Part shown: positions 48,264-57,226 of the stretch, piece by piece
Position numbering within the stretch: the stretch's first letter is position 1
Layout of the letters: each line of letters starts with the position of its first letter
Assembly (NCBI GenBank): GCA_033852175.1
Contig: JAWSUY010000023.1
Span: forward strand, 99,436 to 163,435
Reading direction: 5' to 3'
Origin: Agarilytica sp033852175
GTDB taxonomy: Bacteria > Pseudomonadota > Gammaproteobacteria > Pseudomonadales > Cellvibrionaceae
DNA: 64,000 nt
Translations under genes and position numbers: made by a program
Notes under the pieces: generated by a model
What the model was told of the DNA's origin: nothing
The model's input: the letters and a program-made list of their open reading frames with translations, nothing else
Databases searched by the model: none

Positions 48264-49400
48264 TCATTTATCACCCTTCATATCAAGATTGAATTCAACA
48301 AACCCAAAATCTTCACCGTTAATGCGCAATGAAACGGCCTGAACTCCATGATAGTAACGACGCGTAGTAATGGGACGAATGGCGTGTGATTTTGTTAGCG
48401 TCAACGCCTCATCACTCTTAAGCGTGAGTTTTTTCCATTTGAATACCTTACCGCTAAGCTTCCCGCTGGACTTTAAGAAATGCACAACATAATCGACAAC
48501 AAGGTCTTGCGACTCTTTACTGGTAGATAACAACTCTGCAGAAAAGATAAGTGAATATCCAAACACAACGGTCGGAGTCTGAACTTCTATTTTTTTAAGC
48601 TTAAGTTTAGGCGGACGAAGACCAAAGACCTCAAGAGCCCCGCTATGACCTTGTTTAATTAAAGTTCTGCAGGCATGCCGGACCAATTTTTTACGATTTT
48701 CATCGGCCTCTATCATCCATTTTTTTGCCAGTTCAGCTACAAGGTCTGGGTGATCTTTTGCGATATCATTTAAATGATTGGCAACCGAACGACGAACATA
48801 TTCTTCTTTGTCATCACGCAGGGCTTCCAGCAGGGGAAAAACCGGTGAAGGGTCGGCGATAAGGTTGGGTAATTTCATTGCCCATGGCAAACGTGGTCGT
48901 GTGCCTTCGGAAACTAATCGACGAACATGAGTATTAGAGTCATTTACCCAGCTTTTCATTATCTTTAATGCTCGATTTTGATCGGCTAACAAAAAGTATC
49001 GCACATCAAATTCTGATGTAAATCGAGAGGTCATTTTTTTAAGTAGCAACAGAGATTCTTCGAAGTGCTCTAGCCCATGCTGACCGACCACGAACCCGAG
49101 AGGCATCATTCCCCAACCACAAACCCCCTCTTCATCGCTTTGCGGATTTCCATCGATATTATCCATTGGGCGCAGTATGGCAAGTAGGATCTTGTAACGC
49201 GCAACATGATCTTCAGGTAACACTTGATGAATATGGTCCGCAATTAATTGTGCTCGTGCTTTCAACTCCAATTCTTCTAGGTCTTTTATAATTTCCGTCT
49301 CGAACGAAGTCCGATGAAACTGTTCAAGATGCTTTTCAAGATGGCCAGCAATACAGCGTACTAATGCAGGGGAAATATTATTTTTAAACAGTTCAGCCAT
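48264..49400 (-). CDS. DNA alkylation repair protein, AlkC-like (HEAT repeats plus C-terminal Ig-like domain)
   Basis: 378 residues. The first 250 are helical HEAT-type repeats with HVRRLVSEGTRPRLPW and YVRRSVANHLNDIAK segments, the signature of the AlkC/AlkD glycosylase superfamily that removes alkylated bases. The last 110 residues (from KLKLKKIEVQ) are beta-rich and fit the Ig-like domain found in AlkC but not AlkD. Full length for the family, ATG start. Single gene; no Ada-type regulator next to it. Confidence 0.85.
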   Translation of the reverse strand: MAELFKNNISPALVRCIAGHLEKHLEQFHRTSFETEIIKDLEELELKARAQLIADHIHQVLPEDHVARYKILLAILRPMDNIDGNPQSDEEGVCGWGMMPLGFVVGQHGLEHFEESLLLLKKMTSRFTSEFDVRYFLLADQNRALKIMKSWVNDSNTHVRRLVSEGTRPRLPWAMKLPNLIADPSPVFPLLEALRDDKEEYVRRSVANHLNDIAKDHPDLVAELAKKWMIEADENRKKLVRHACRTLIKQGHSGALEVFGLRPPKLKLKKIEVQTPTVVFGYSLIFSAELLSTSKESQDLVVDYVVHFLKSSGKLSGKVFKWKKLTLKSDEALTLTKSHAIRPITTRRYYHGVQAVSLRINGEDFGFVEFNLDMKGDK

Positions 49401-49530
49401 AATTAAAATTTACTATTATTTTTCCAGTGGGGAAAATGTCGCCTCGGTATCAAGCGAGAGTATCACACACTAAGTCACCTCATGCTTTTCTCTCGGTGAA
49501 AGGCTCGGTCAGTAGAAAACGCTCCTCCAA

Positions 49531-49549
49531 GGCAAGCATATTGCTTGCC
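49531..49549. terminator. Stem-loop downstream of the small gene 49553-49768
   Basis: GGCAAGC and GCTTGCC flank a 5-base loop (7 bp perfect stem). It begins 3 bases past the stop of the small minus-strand gene. There is no strong T-run, so terminator function is likely but weak. Confidence 0.4.
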
Positions 49550-49552
49550 AAA

Positions 49553-49768
49553 TCAGTGCCTGTAAACATCCATTACTCTGACCCCTTGATTTTCTTCAAT
49601 AAAAAACTTTGACACCTTACCGAGCACCCTTAATGTTGACCACCCCTCCTGACGAGGCAAAGACACAATCTTAGGTTCCAACACCTTGATAACGTATGCA
49701 ATATCCTCATAATTCAAATCTAACCCGGACTCTGGAACAAGCGTTTTCAAGTCCTTTGTGGTTGCCAT
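49553..49768 (-). CDS. Small hypothetical protein (71 residues)
   Basis: Not recognised. 71 residues of protein-like composition with an amphipathic pattern (LNYEDIAYVIKVLEPKIV, then VLGKVSKFFIEE), no signal peptide or membrane segment. A stem-loop sits just after its stop, which supports a real transcript. There is no clear Shine-Dalgarno before the ATG. It lies between the AlkC-like gene and the fimbrial locus. Confidence 0.45.
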   Translation of the reverse strand: MATTKDLKTLVPESGLDLNYEDIAYVIKVLEPKIVSLPRQEGWSTLRVLGKVSKFFIEENQGVRVMDVYRH

Positions 49769-49880
49769 ATAGCTGGCAGGTTTGGGCTTCCCGTGAGATG
49801 GTTTATCCGAAAGGCATAGAGGTAGTTTATACTCCTATATATACGTCAATACACATTGCTTGATTGGAGCATCGGCCGTA

Positions 49881-50756
49881 ATGCAAAGACTGCTATCGTT
49901 CAGCTGTATTTTGGTTTTGTCGTTGGCTTCCCATGGAGCCTACGCTCAATGGCCGTGTGAGGGGTTATGTTCTGATTCGTACACTCGGGTTTACGCTACG
50001 TCGCCAGCGAGCGGTGGCAGTTACGATACTGACAATGTGGTGCGCTTTACGACTAACGTTGAGCGTTATACGATCAGCACTTACATCCCTTTTACTACGG
50101 TGGTTTCAACCAGTGGGGGCAGTGGTTGGTCTACAGCCATCATTTCCCCCAGTGAATACTGCTTGTATGGCCCCTCGTCTTCTACTTTCTGCTCGTTAAA
50201 TTACCCAGCGCTTTCACGGGCTGAGAACGTCGATATTGTTGTTGATGTCACGATTGGCAGTGGCGACACAACGGTTTCTGTGACGTTAGATAATCAGTTA
50301 GGTGGGGGATACATCAGCCCCGAATTTACCTTTGATGTCTCAGCAAACGACGGTGTTAGAGTAACGGCGTTGACCGATATGAACGATACCTGGAATGGTT
50401 CTGGTGATGCCAATAGCAATGATGATATTTGTGTTTTTCGCAGTGCTGGCAGTAGCTATGATGTATCTGTTTCTGGCCTAACAGATGCCGGTAATTATGT
50501 GCTGGAAGATGGCGGCAGCAACGATGTTATCGTGACGCTTTACTGGAATGATGAAACCGGCACAACGGGGCGCGTGACGCTTGATCCGGCGGATTCTCCT
50601 TCTATTGCAGGTGCTACAGGTGCAAACACTTCTAGTGACACGTGCAGTGGTGGAACCTCTGCAAATTTATCATGGAATGTTCTGGAAGCTGATATGAGCG
50701 CTAAGCCTGCGGGCACTTATAGCGCAACAATAACAGTAACAGTTGAGGAGCCTTAA
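49881..50756 (+). CDS. Fimbrial subunit-like secreted protein, two-domain (possible tip adhesin)
   Basis: 291 residues from the ATG at 49881; an in-frame TTG at 49860 would add 7 residues before a normal signal peptide (cleavage near GAYA/QW). The C-terminal 150 residues resemble the major subunit encoded at 54731-55282: DDICVFRSAG, then YWNDETGTTGR, then GTYSATITVTV. The N-terminal 130 residues are an extra beta-rich domain with four Cys, unlike the one-domain subunit, so a tip or adhesin role is likely. The stop overlaps the next start by 1 base. Confidence 0.75.
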   Translation: MQRLLSFSCILVLSLASHGAYAQWPCEGLCSDSYTRVYATSPASGGSYDTDNVVRFTTNVERYTISTYIPFTTVVSTSGGSGWSTAIISPSEYCLYGPSSSTFCSLNYPALSRAENVDIVVDVTIGSGDTTVSVTLDNQLGGGYISPEFTFDVSANDGVRVTALTDMNDTWNGSGDANSNDDICVFRSAGSSYDVSVSGLTDAGNYVLEDGGSNDVIVTLYWNDETGTTGRVTLDPADSPSIAGATGANTSSDTCSGGTSANLSWNVLEADMSAKPAGTYSATITVTVEEP

Positions 50757-51292
50757 TGCGGTTAAAGTTTTTGTTGTGGGCTAGCGTGTTACTTTCGTTG
50801 AATGGTTTTGCGGAAGAGGATGGCCTTCTTGAGCAGCGCTCAGAAGGACGTGTTGATATAGATTTAACCATTCCTGAAACCATTCAGTTTGACGTAGCCA
50901 TTGATATGATTCAGCAACTCGTCACCAATACTGGCGATATCGTACGAGAGTTTCCTGCATGTGTGTTTGTTAACGGAATGAGTAAGTACAGCGTGTCTGT
51001 GACGAGTAAAACGGGTCAGTTTGTTTTGTTGCCAGCGTCTGGTGATGTCGATAATGCGATTAAATTTTTTGCGTATTGGAACGATGAACTAAAAGAACAG
51101 GGGCGTACAGAGCTACAAGCAGGTGCTGTTTTGCGTGGTCAGCAGGCAGATCGAATATCTGCGACTCGATGCCTTAGCAAAGTTACTCAAGGGAATGGTG
51201 TTTTTTCAATTCTGATTCCAAAAAGTCAAATTGCTTACGCCAAAAAAGGGGTTTACGGCGTTACAATATCAATCATCATCTCGCCAGAATAG
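50756..51292 (+). CDS. Minor fimbrial subunit-like protein
   Basis: 178 residues with a signal peptide (cleavage near GFA/EE). It shares the subunit pattern of the locus: ACVFVNGMSKYSV, a FFAYWND stretch, a second Cys, and a C-terminal YGVTISIIISPE that matches the IVIAPE end of the major subunit and would be the donor/assembly strand. A GAGGAG Shine-Dalgarno lies inside the end of the preceding gene. It converges with the usher gene, 12 bases away. Confidence 0.75.
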   Translation: MRLKFLLWASVLLSLNGFAEEDGLLEQRSEGRVDIDLTIPETIQFDVAIDMIQQLVTNTGDIVREFPACVFVNGMSKYSVSVTSKTGQFVLLPASGDVDNAIKFFAYWNDELKEQGRTELQAGAVLRGQQADRISATRCLSKVTQGNGVFSILIPKSQIAYAKKGVYGVTISIIISPE

Positions 51293-51304
51293 GGCTTAAC
51301 TTTT

Positions 51305-53845
51305 CTACTTTGAGGTTCTGAGTTGTTTTAACCCTTTTCGTGTTTTGTCGTGTTTTTTACGTATCGCTTTAAGTTTGGCATCTGGCGCAGGCAGGCACGT
51401 TAAATCACCTGCTTCTACGAGTAGTTGGTTAACTCTATACTGTGTATGAAACTGACAAAGGCGGCCTTCCACAATGATGTGAGCAATGCGTTTGTCGAGG
51501 TATAAGGGTAATTCCACAACAAAGCTACCGTCGATATCAGTATATGCTGGCTCGCTACCTGTTTCAAAGAATATGTTTTTTAGCGGCTGTCCGTTTTCAT
51601 CGATTAATCGACCCTCCACGAGCACTAGCTTTACGGCATCAAATACACGGTGAATAATGTTGCCTGGGTATGGCGCAATGGTGGTTTGTGGCGATAGAAT
51701 TCTCACCATATCGTTGCCATTTTCGATGGACTTAATCGTAATATTAGATGTGCGATACACCGGTATGTCGACAAATGCAGTTTCACCTATATTCAGATAG
51801 GCTTTTTGGCTTCCATCGACAAGCACGCTAAGTAAGGCGTCTGACTTTTCTCCATTAACGGTAATAGCGGCCAATGCGCTACCCAAAGGCACCGTTCTAC
51901 TTAGGTATTTTAATTTATTTTCACCAAGCACTACGGTTGATAGTACTTCGCCACCGTAGTTACCGCCTTGTCCATGTGAGGTATGGTTGTAATACAGAGA
52001 ACTTTCTTGGTGTTTACCATAGTATTTTCCTTGAATGCTAAGGCGTTTACTCTGGCTGGTAGTGTGGTCAATAATTTCATTTTCGTTTTGGTTGTATGTA
52101 AGGCTTCCTTCGCTGTTTCCTAGCCAATTCTGGTTTTGAGGGTTTCCCTGAAATGCCAAAGATGTTTGTAAGCTGCTAGAGTTGTGAAAGTCCGTCTGGT
52201 TTTGATTGTAAAAGCTTCGGGTGCTGTACTGCCCTTCTCGAAAGCTAAACGTTAGGTCAAAGCGCGTGTCAGGGCCTGCATCAGTTACATCGTGTTGAGC
52301 ACTAAAGCTCAGTGTACTGAATCGGCTGCGGTAGACTACCCATCTTATGGAAGGCCCGTAGCGATACCGCGCGGTTTCGTTGCCCGCTTTACTTTGCTGA
52401 GCATTAAAAGAAACAAACAGCGATTTGGCTGCACCATCGAAAGAATGGTTGAGCCTGAAGGCGGTGTTGGCGCGTTCTGGAAACGCAATAAATTCATTGT
52501 GTTCGTTTGCGACTGTCTCATCTGCAAACGATTTTCGGTATCTAAAGTTTATTGAGGTTTTGCGTTTTCTCCAGCGTATATCGAAGCTATACCCCAGCAG
52601 TGTGGTTGAATTACTTTCTGAAACATTTAACTCGAAGTTAAGTACGCCAGCTTTACTCGATTCAAGTATGCCCTTGTAGCCTTGGTTTAATATCAGACGA
52701 TCATCGATATTGTAAAGTGATAGCGTGCCTTCGGTTGTATTGCTAAGGCGCTTGCGTATAGAGCCATAAAAAAGATCCAGGTCGGTGGCATCCAGTTTGT
52801 TACCTACCTTGCCGGCAAAGAGGCTTACATCTAATTGTTCTCGGGGAAGAATCTGGTCGTATTTATAAAATTGTTCTGTGGTACGTGATAATTCAGCTCC
52901 GTCAACGGAGACAACGATGACGACGCTGTACGAGCCGGCTGGAAATTGTCTTGTATCAATATCAATATTGCCAAAGTTGAGGATGCGAGAAAAAAGTATT
53001 TCTCCGTTTTCGGCATTGTCTTTATATATTTCGACCAAAGAGCGGGTGGGAGTGTAAATACTTAAAGGGCTAGCGCTTAGTAAGGTATTGTCGGTTCTAA
53101 ACGTTCGATTAGTGTTTAAACTCAGGCCGAGAATGTTCGTGCTGCTTGCGAAGGGTTGCCCCGGTGTTGTGAGCAGGCCCGCTGAAAGGGTTAATGGATG
53201 AGAAAAATTTAAATCTGTTTCGGCACGCAAGTTTTTAAATTCATAACTTTCTTGTTGGCTGTCAAAAACCCCTGAATTAAGTAGTCGATGCTGTTTGTAG
53301 GTAAACCGAGAAACGTTTCCGTAGGAGATACGGCCTTCGCCTTGATTGTGAGTAGGTCGATTACCTCTGGCGCTTAGTAGTGTGACGAGTGATGCAGCAC
53401 CCTCGAGTTGCGTTTTGTCTTCCGCTTGAACCGAAGTGTTTATGCTTTGTTCCGGAGCGATGGTGATACGTAAGGCAAAGGCATTGTTGTCGACAGTCAA
53501 TTTCCCTATTTTCGGAATTTGACGTGTGCCAGAAAGCTTACCTTTAAATAAAGGGGCAAGGGCCTGTCGGTCTTTTATGGTGGGTAATTGATAAATGGCT
53601 TCTTGAGGGTTGACTATCTCTACCCAATCATCAGTATAGAGAACAGAAATCCAGCCATAATAGTTTCCTCCGACCACAAGATCGAAAGCGCTTTCTATCG
53701 GTTCTTGTTGGGAATGTTCTGTTTCGGTTTTTGGTGAAGCGTCTGCGGGTTTGTTTTGAGAGGGAGCTGAATCGTTTGCGAAGGCTGTAGACGCAAGCAG
53801 CAAGCACGCAATAAAAGGGGCTATATAGGCTAAGTGTTTGCTAAT
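51305..53845 (-). CDS. Fimbrial usher, CS1/alternative chaperone-usher type (ATT start proposed)
   Basis: 846 residues if started at the ATT at 53845. The first conventional codon (TTG at 53803) would leave only LLLASTAFA of the signal peptide and no Shine-Dalgarno. From the ATT the frame gives a complete signal peptide (ISKHLAYIAPFIAC then LLLASTAFA) with AGGAAGG a few bases upstream and 17 bases after the chaperone stop. The body is a beta-barrel usher with a plug region, a C-terminal carboxypeptidase-like fold (YTDIDGSFVVELP) and a basic tail. It resembles the TcfC/CS1-type ushers rather than the classical FimD type. It secretes and assembles the subunits at the outer membrane. Confidence 0.8.
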   Translation of the reverse strand: MSKHLAYIAPFIACLLLASTAFANDSAPSQNKPADASPKTETEHSQQEPIESAFDLVVGGNYYGWISVLYTDDWVEIVNPQEAIYQLPTIKDRQALAPLFKGKLSGTRQIPKIGKLTVDNNAFALRITIAPEQSINTSVQAEDKTQLEGAASLVTLLSARGNRPTHNQGEGRISYGNVSRFTYKQHRLLNSGVFDSQQESYEFKNLRAETDLNFSHPLTLSAGLLTTPGQPFASSTNILGLSLNTNRTFRTDNTLLSASPLSIYTPTRSLVEIYKDNAENGEILFSRILNFGNIDIDTRQFPAGSYSVVIVVSVDGAELSRTTEQFYKYDQILPREQLDVSLFAGKVGNKLDATDLDLFYGSIRKRLSNTTEGTLSLYNIDDRLILNQGYKGILESSKAGVLNFELNVSESNSTTLLGYSFDIRWRKRKTSINFRYRKSFADETVANEHNEFIAFPERANTAFRLNHSFDGAAKSLFVSFNAQQSKAGNETARYRYGPSIRWVVYRSRFSTLSFSAQHDVTDAGPDTRFDLTFSFREGQYSTRSFYNQNQTDFHNSSSLQTSLAFQGNPQNQNWLGNSEGSLTYNQNENEIIDHTTSQSKRLSIQGKYYGKHQESSLYYNHTSHGQGGNYGGEVLSTVVLGENKLKYLSRTVPLGSALAAITVNGEKSDALLSVLVDGSQKAYLNIGETAFVDIPVYRTSNITIKSIENGNDMVRILSPQTTIAPYPGNIIHRVFDAVKLVLVEGRLIDENGQPLKNIFFETGSEPAYTDIDGSFVVELPLYLDKRIAHIIVEGRLCQFHTQYRVNQLLVEAGDLTCLPAPDAKLKAIRKKHDKTRKGLKQLRTSK

Positions 53846-53859
53846 ACCACCTTCCTGCT
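53846..53859 (-). promoter_or_regulatory. Shine-Dalgarno deciding the usher start
   Basis: AGGAAGGTGGT on the minus strand ends directly before the ATT at 53845. It is the only strong Shine-Dalgarno ahead of the usher frame and supports the ATT rather than the TTG 42 bases downstream. Confidence 0.55.
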
Positions 53860-53862
53860 AGG

Positions 53863-54579
53863 CTACTTAATTGGAGAAAATTCCACTGATGAATACTTTC
53901 CTGCAGCTCTTACCGAAAGGGTTAAACCCATCGCTTCAAAGCCTTCAGGCAGTTCGTATTCAAAGGTGTTTCCAGGATAGAGTCGCGCGCCATTGAATTG
54001 AAAACATTCGTCTTCTGTTTTGCAAATTTTGCGTGGTTGAATTTCGGTAGATACATTGCTTTTGTTTTCAAAATGCAAAGTCTTACCGTTGCGTGAAGCT
54101 TCCAGTTGATAACGCACCTCTTTGGGTGGAACTAGAATAAGGGCGCCCATGCCTACGATGATATCAATTTTTGTTTTAACGCTTTTTGTGCTTTCTTGTT
54201 TAACCGGTCGACTAGGCGCTTCTGGCGTGAAGGTAATACGATATACTTTTTCGATATCAGATTGATTGCGCTTTCTAAGTAGCAGGCGTGCGTTACGGTT
54301 TTTCTTCGCGGCTATTTCGAACGCGTTAGGCGCAACGACAATGTTTTTAGAGGGGTGGCTAGATTGTTCTGCAGTGCCTGGGTTGGTCACCTCAACTACT
54401 TTGGTTTTTACTGCAAAGGTGCGTTTTTCATCAATATTAATAACATCGATGGTTTGAATAGGACGTTTATCGGGCTGAAAAAAAATAATCACCCGATCTA
54501 GGGTAATGTTGGAGTACGATGTAGCAGAATACAACAACGAGAAAAAAATCAACACAATTGAAGTTGATCGTTTAAACAT
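53863..54579 (-). CDS. Periplasmic pilus-assembly chaperone
   Basis: 238 residues with a signal peptide ending near SYS/NI. First Ig-like domain: FFQPDKRPIQTIDVINID, then a region with NAFEIAAKKNRNARLLL and a VYRITFTPEAP strand, the usual chaperone pattern. Second domain contains two Cys (CKTEDEC) and GARLYPGNTFEYELP. It matches chaperones of the alternative chaperone-usher systems. It binds subunits in the periplasm and hands them to the usher encoded directly downstream. Confidence 0.82.
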   Translation of the reverse strand: MFKRSTSIVLIFFSLLYSATSYSNITLDRVIIFFQPDKRPIQTIDVINIDEKRTFAVKTKVVEVTNPGTAEQSSHPSKNIVVAPNAFEIAAKKNRNARLLLRKRNQSDIEKVYRITFTPEAPSRPVKQESTKSVKTKIDIIVGMGALILVPPKEVRYQLEASRNGKTLHFENKSNVSTEIQPRKICKTEDECFQFNGARLYPGNTFEYELPEGFEAMGLTLSVRAAGKYSSVEFSPIK

Positions 54580-54602
54580 CCGTTAGCCCTTAATAAAATA
54601 CA

Positions 54603-54627
54603 GATTGGTCGAAGAGAATAGCCAATC
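54603..54627 (-). terminator. Candidate attenuator between the major subunit and chaperone genes
   Basis: On the minus strand GATTGG and CCAATC form a 6-bp stem followed by TGTATTTTATT. It lies in the 151-base gap after the major subunit. Such partial terminators commonly raise subunit over chaperone/usher expression in fimbrial operons. Confidence 0.4.
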
Positions 54628-54730
54628 GCCGCGCAATATCAAAGCGCTTTAAGGCGATTTTCGCCAGAATCATACGTTTTATTCTGATGCGAGTGTTAAT
54701 CTGGCGCAGTAATTTGATTCTTAGCGGTAA

Positions 54731-55282
54731 CTACTCCGGCGCGATAACAATTGTTACCGTGGCGGAATAGGTATTGGGGTTTTTGGTTTGCATGTCTGAT
54801 TCGGCGATATCAACGCTAAAGTTGGCGTTAAGTGAGCCGCCACTATCGCAATCTGTATCGGTAGTATATGCCCCGGTTTGGGTTGTTAGAGCAGTGTTGT
54901 AAGTCAACGCGCTACGACCGGTCGTAGTGGTGGCATCATTCCAATAAGCAGAGAAGTCGATATCTTCTGCAGCCGTACCACCAGAACCACGTGAAATACG
55001 AAAAGCACCCTTGTCAGTAGTAACGGTTACGTTGTAGTTGCCGGCACCATTTCTAAACACGCACATATCATCGTCGCCAGCTTCTGTACCGGAACCTGAG
55101 TATGTGCCAAGGTCTATGTCGTCAAGGTCGGTAATACGCACTAAATCTGGAATGATTAAATCAACGTCTAGTGTACCGGTTGAGGTGGTGGCGTTAGTTC
55201 CTTGCGTGGCAGAAAAAACGCTCGAACTTAATATAGCACTAGCAATTAAAATAAGGCTGCGCAGTAAGTGTGTCTTGTTCAT
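54731..55282 (-). CDS. Major fimbrial subunit
   Basis: 183 residues, signal peptide ending VFSA/TQ. Thr/Gly/Ser-rich, with two Cys (MCVFRNG and a DTDCDSGG), a SAYWND stretch, and a C-terminal SATVTIVIAPE strand. The conserved ADxDM-like and GTYSAT elements are shared with the two plus-strand proteins of the locus. GGAGGT lies 8 bases before the ATG. First gene of the minus-strand subunit-chaperone-usher operon, hence likely the most expressed and the pilus shaft protein. Confidence 0.8.
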   Translation of the reverse strand: MNKTHLLRSLILIASAILSSSVFSATQGTNATTSTGTLDVDLIIPDLVRITDLDDIDLGTYSGSGTEAGDDDMCVFRNGAGNYNVTVTTDKGAFRISRGSGGTAAEDIDFSAYWNDATTTTGRSALTYNTALTTQTGAYTTDTDCDSGGSLNANFSVDIAESDMQTKNPNTYSATVTIVIAPE

Positions 55283-55830
55283 GGTATAGACCTCCGTCGA
55301 TGACTAGATCGAGTTTTACGAACCTATAAACCCGCAAAATAGTTTCTTTAGCCAAGATTCTAGTAATCTTTGTATAACTTGTTCGCCGCGCACTACATAT
55401 AAAAGTAATAAGCGGCTTGGTGTTTATAAAAACTCTTGCCTTTTCAGTGGGTTATCTATTGAAACTGAAAAGCACATTAGGTAACCCTTTGCTTTGGTTA
55501 TAAGGAGCGGTATTCTTTATTACCCTATCATAAGAGTAGTTCAGGATTTAACCAAAGTCAACTTGGCTCATACAGGCTAATGCGCGACCCCCTTGACTAA
55601 TTAGAGACAACGACAGGCTGACATCGAGCTGGAAGAACAAGAACAAATTAGGACAGCCACCTTTAGCGATATTTTTTGCGCAAAATTAAGCCCTATGGAA
55701 ACGACCGGATCGCCGCTATCTATGAGTGCCTGATTAACCTCACTCTAGCAATAAAATGCCTTGGCTCGAGAATCAATCGTGAACCTAAATGCTCCGCCAT
55801 TAACTCTAGTTAAAATCAATTACTGAAAAA
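55283..55830. other. Intergenic region, fimbrial promoter side; no gene seen
   Basis: 548 bases upstream of the major subunit gene and downstream of the Fic gene. It should contain the fimbrial promoter. I found short open stretches only (for example around 55690-55815, +) that look like remnants, with no start signal or recognisable protein. Confidence 0.45.
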
Positions 55831-56862
55831 TTAACAATAGACATTTTTACGCTGAGACTGAACCTCAAATGCAGAATCAACCTGAGCTTTGGTGGCCGCA
55901 TATGACTGCCCACACACATTTTCAAAGTCAGCCAATTTTCGCTCATCCGGCCAGACACCAGAAGATTTCGTTAATTGACCAATATCAATCTGATATTGAG
56001 AAAGCGCCTGAATATAGGTTCGCCGACTTTCGGTTTGAATAACAAGAGGCGGTAACCCGGCCTTTAGAAGGGGAATATTAGAGAGTAAGCGCGCTATCCG
56101 ACCATTACCGTCCCAAAACGGATGGACATGAACCACCGCCATGTGAATTTTGGCGTAGATATTATGGGCACTTTCCAAAGTCAAAGCATTGAGGTCAACA
56201 CTATTCACAAAGTCTATAGTTTCAGACATGAGCACGGCCACATCCTGAGGGTAAGAGTATTCGATAAATACATGCTTATTATCATAAATGGCATAGGTGC
56301 CATTCACCTCGTTTTTCCACGCCCCATTTGGTTTGTAGATGTCTGTAACTTGCTCAGTCTGAACCGCTTTGTGCAACTCAAACAGGAACCCCTCGGAAAC
56401 GGGCTGAGTAATGGTTTGATAAATGAGGTCAATTGCTTTGGCATGACCCAGCACTTCCTGATGCTCCCGCATTGGCTTACCGGAAACCGTGAGGCCCTCC
56501 TGCAAAATGAAGTGCGTATCTCCCAGCGTGAGCGTGTTTCCTTCCAAGGCAGTAGAGGTATGAGTCCAAAGGTCTCGAATTTGGCCAAGCAAACCGCTTT
56601 GTAGGTCATTATCAAGCCCCTGTAAAAACGCGAAGGTGGGCTTACTTTCTACCTCCGCCGATTGACACCAGGAGTAAACGGTCAACGACCCCCTGCCAGA
56701 GCGCTCAATCAGCCCGCCTTTACTCCACTGCGCAAGCCAGCGCCTAAGCGTTCGCTCAGGGACAGTGTTTTGAGAAAGGTGTGTTAACTCGGAAAGGCTC
56801 AACGGCTGTGCACCAGCTTTTAGAAGAGATAATACGGATAACTTTTTGGGACTATCGGCCAT
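55831..56862 (-). CDS. Fic-domain AMP transferase with N-terminal autoinhibitory motif and winged-helix-like region
   Basis: 343 residues from the ATG at 56862 (AAAGAG 8 bases upstream; the GTG at 56880 is less likely). The first 70 residues look like a winged helix (LSELTHLSQNTVPERTLRRWLAQW). The inhibitory motif STALEG (103-108) fits the (S/T)xxxE(G/N) class, placed N-terminal to the Fic core (class II). The core is HPFWDGNGRIAR (catalytic His247). By family knowledge it transfers AMP to a hydroxyl side chain of a target protein, and is kept off by the inhibitory Glu. Target unknown. Candidate operator repeats lie just upstream. Confidence 0.93.
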   Translation of the reverse strand: MADSPKKLSVLSLLKAGAQPLSLSELTHLSQNTVPERTLRRWLAQWSKGGLIERSGRGSLTVYSWCQSAEVESKPTFAFLQGLDNDLQSGLLGQIRDLWTHTSTALEGNTLTLGDTHFILQEGLTVSGKPMREHQEVLGHAKAIDLIYQTITQPVSEGFLFELHKAVQTEQVTDIYKPNGAWKNEVNGTYAIYDNKHVFIEYSYPQDVAVLMSETIDFVNSVDLNALTLESAHNIYAKIHMAVVHVHPFWDGNGRIARLLSNIPLLKAGLPPLVIQTESRRTYIQALSQYQIDIGQLTKSSGVWPDERKLADFENVCGQSYAATKAQVDSAFEVQSQRKNVYC

Positions 56863-56885
56863 AATAGGGACTCTTTGCACACCTT

Positions 56886-56937
56886 TCCGGCCACTTTATC
56901 AGAAATATGGCCGGACTTCAGGGAAATTGTGGCCGGA
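56886..56937. promoter_or_regulatory. Three GGCCGGA-type boxes upstream of the Fic gene
   Basis: TCCGGCCA at 56886-56893 is the inverted form of TGGCCGGA at 56908-56915 and 56930-56937. The two direct copies are 22 bases apart, two helical turns. They lie 24-75 bases before the Fic ATG. This spacing suits an operator, possibly for the winged-helix region of the Fic protein itself (inference). Confidence 0.55.
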
Positions 56938-57168
56938 CATGTGCTCGACAGTACGAACCTGCCCTGCTCATTATGGATCACACTTACGCGCTTATTCGAT
57001 ATTCAAGCGCACTCCGGTAGCGCACAACACTGGGGGTGTAGTGCGCGTCGGTTACGAGATATGAGCTCAAGCCCCTCATGAGATGGAGATTAACCCCAGA
57101 CCTCCAAGCCTCTAAGAAACGTCAATGTTGACATTCTAACCGTATCAATCACTGCCCCACTCTTGATG

Positions 57169-57216
57169 ACTACATATATAGGCACCACAACCAAATATGC
57201 CTACATATGTAGGCAT
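57169..57216. promoter_or_regulatory. Paired palindromic operator candidate upstream of the small HTH gene
   Basis: A perfect 20-bp palindrome, ATGCCTACATATGTAGGCAT, occupies 57197-57216. A second imperfect copy (CTACATATATAGGCA) ends at 57184, about 30 bases upstream. Two sites directly ahead of a small HTH protein fit autorepression. Confidence 0.7.
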
Positions 57217-57226
57217 GCCTGTAATT

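Noticed and set aside
57197..57226. ATG at 57197 as start of the HTH gene
   Set aside because: It lies inside the 20-bp palindrome and has no Shine-Dalgarno; the protein motif begins after 57227.
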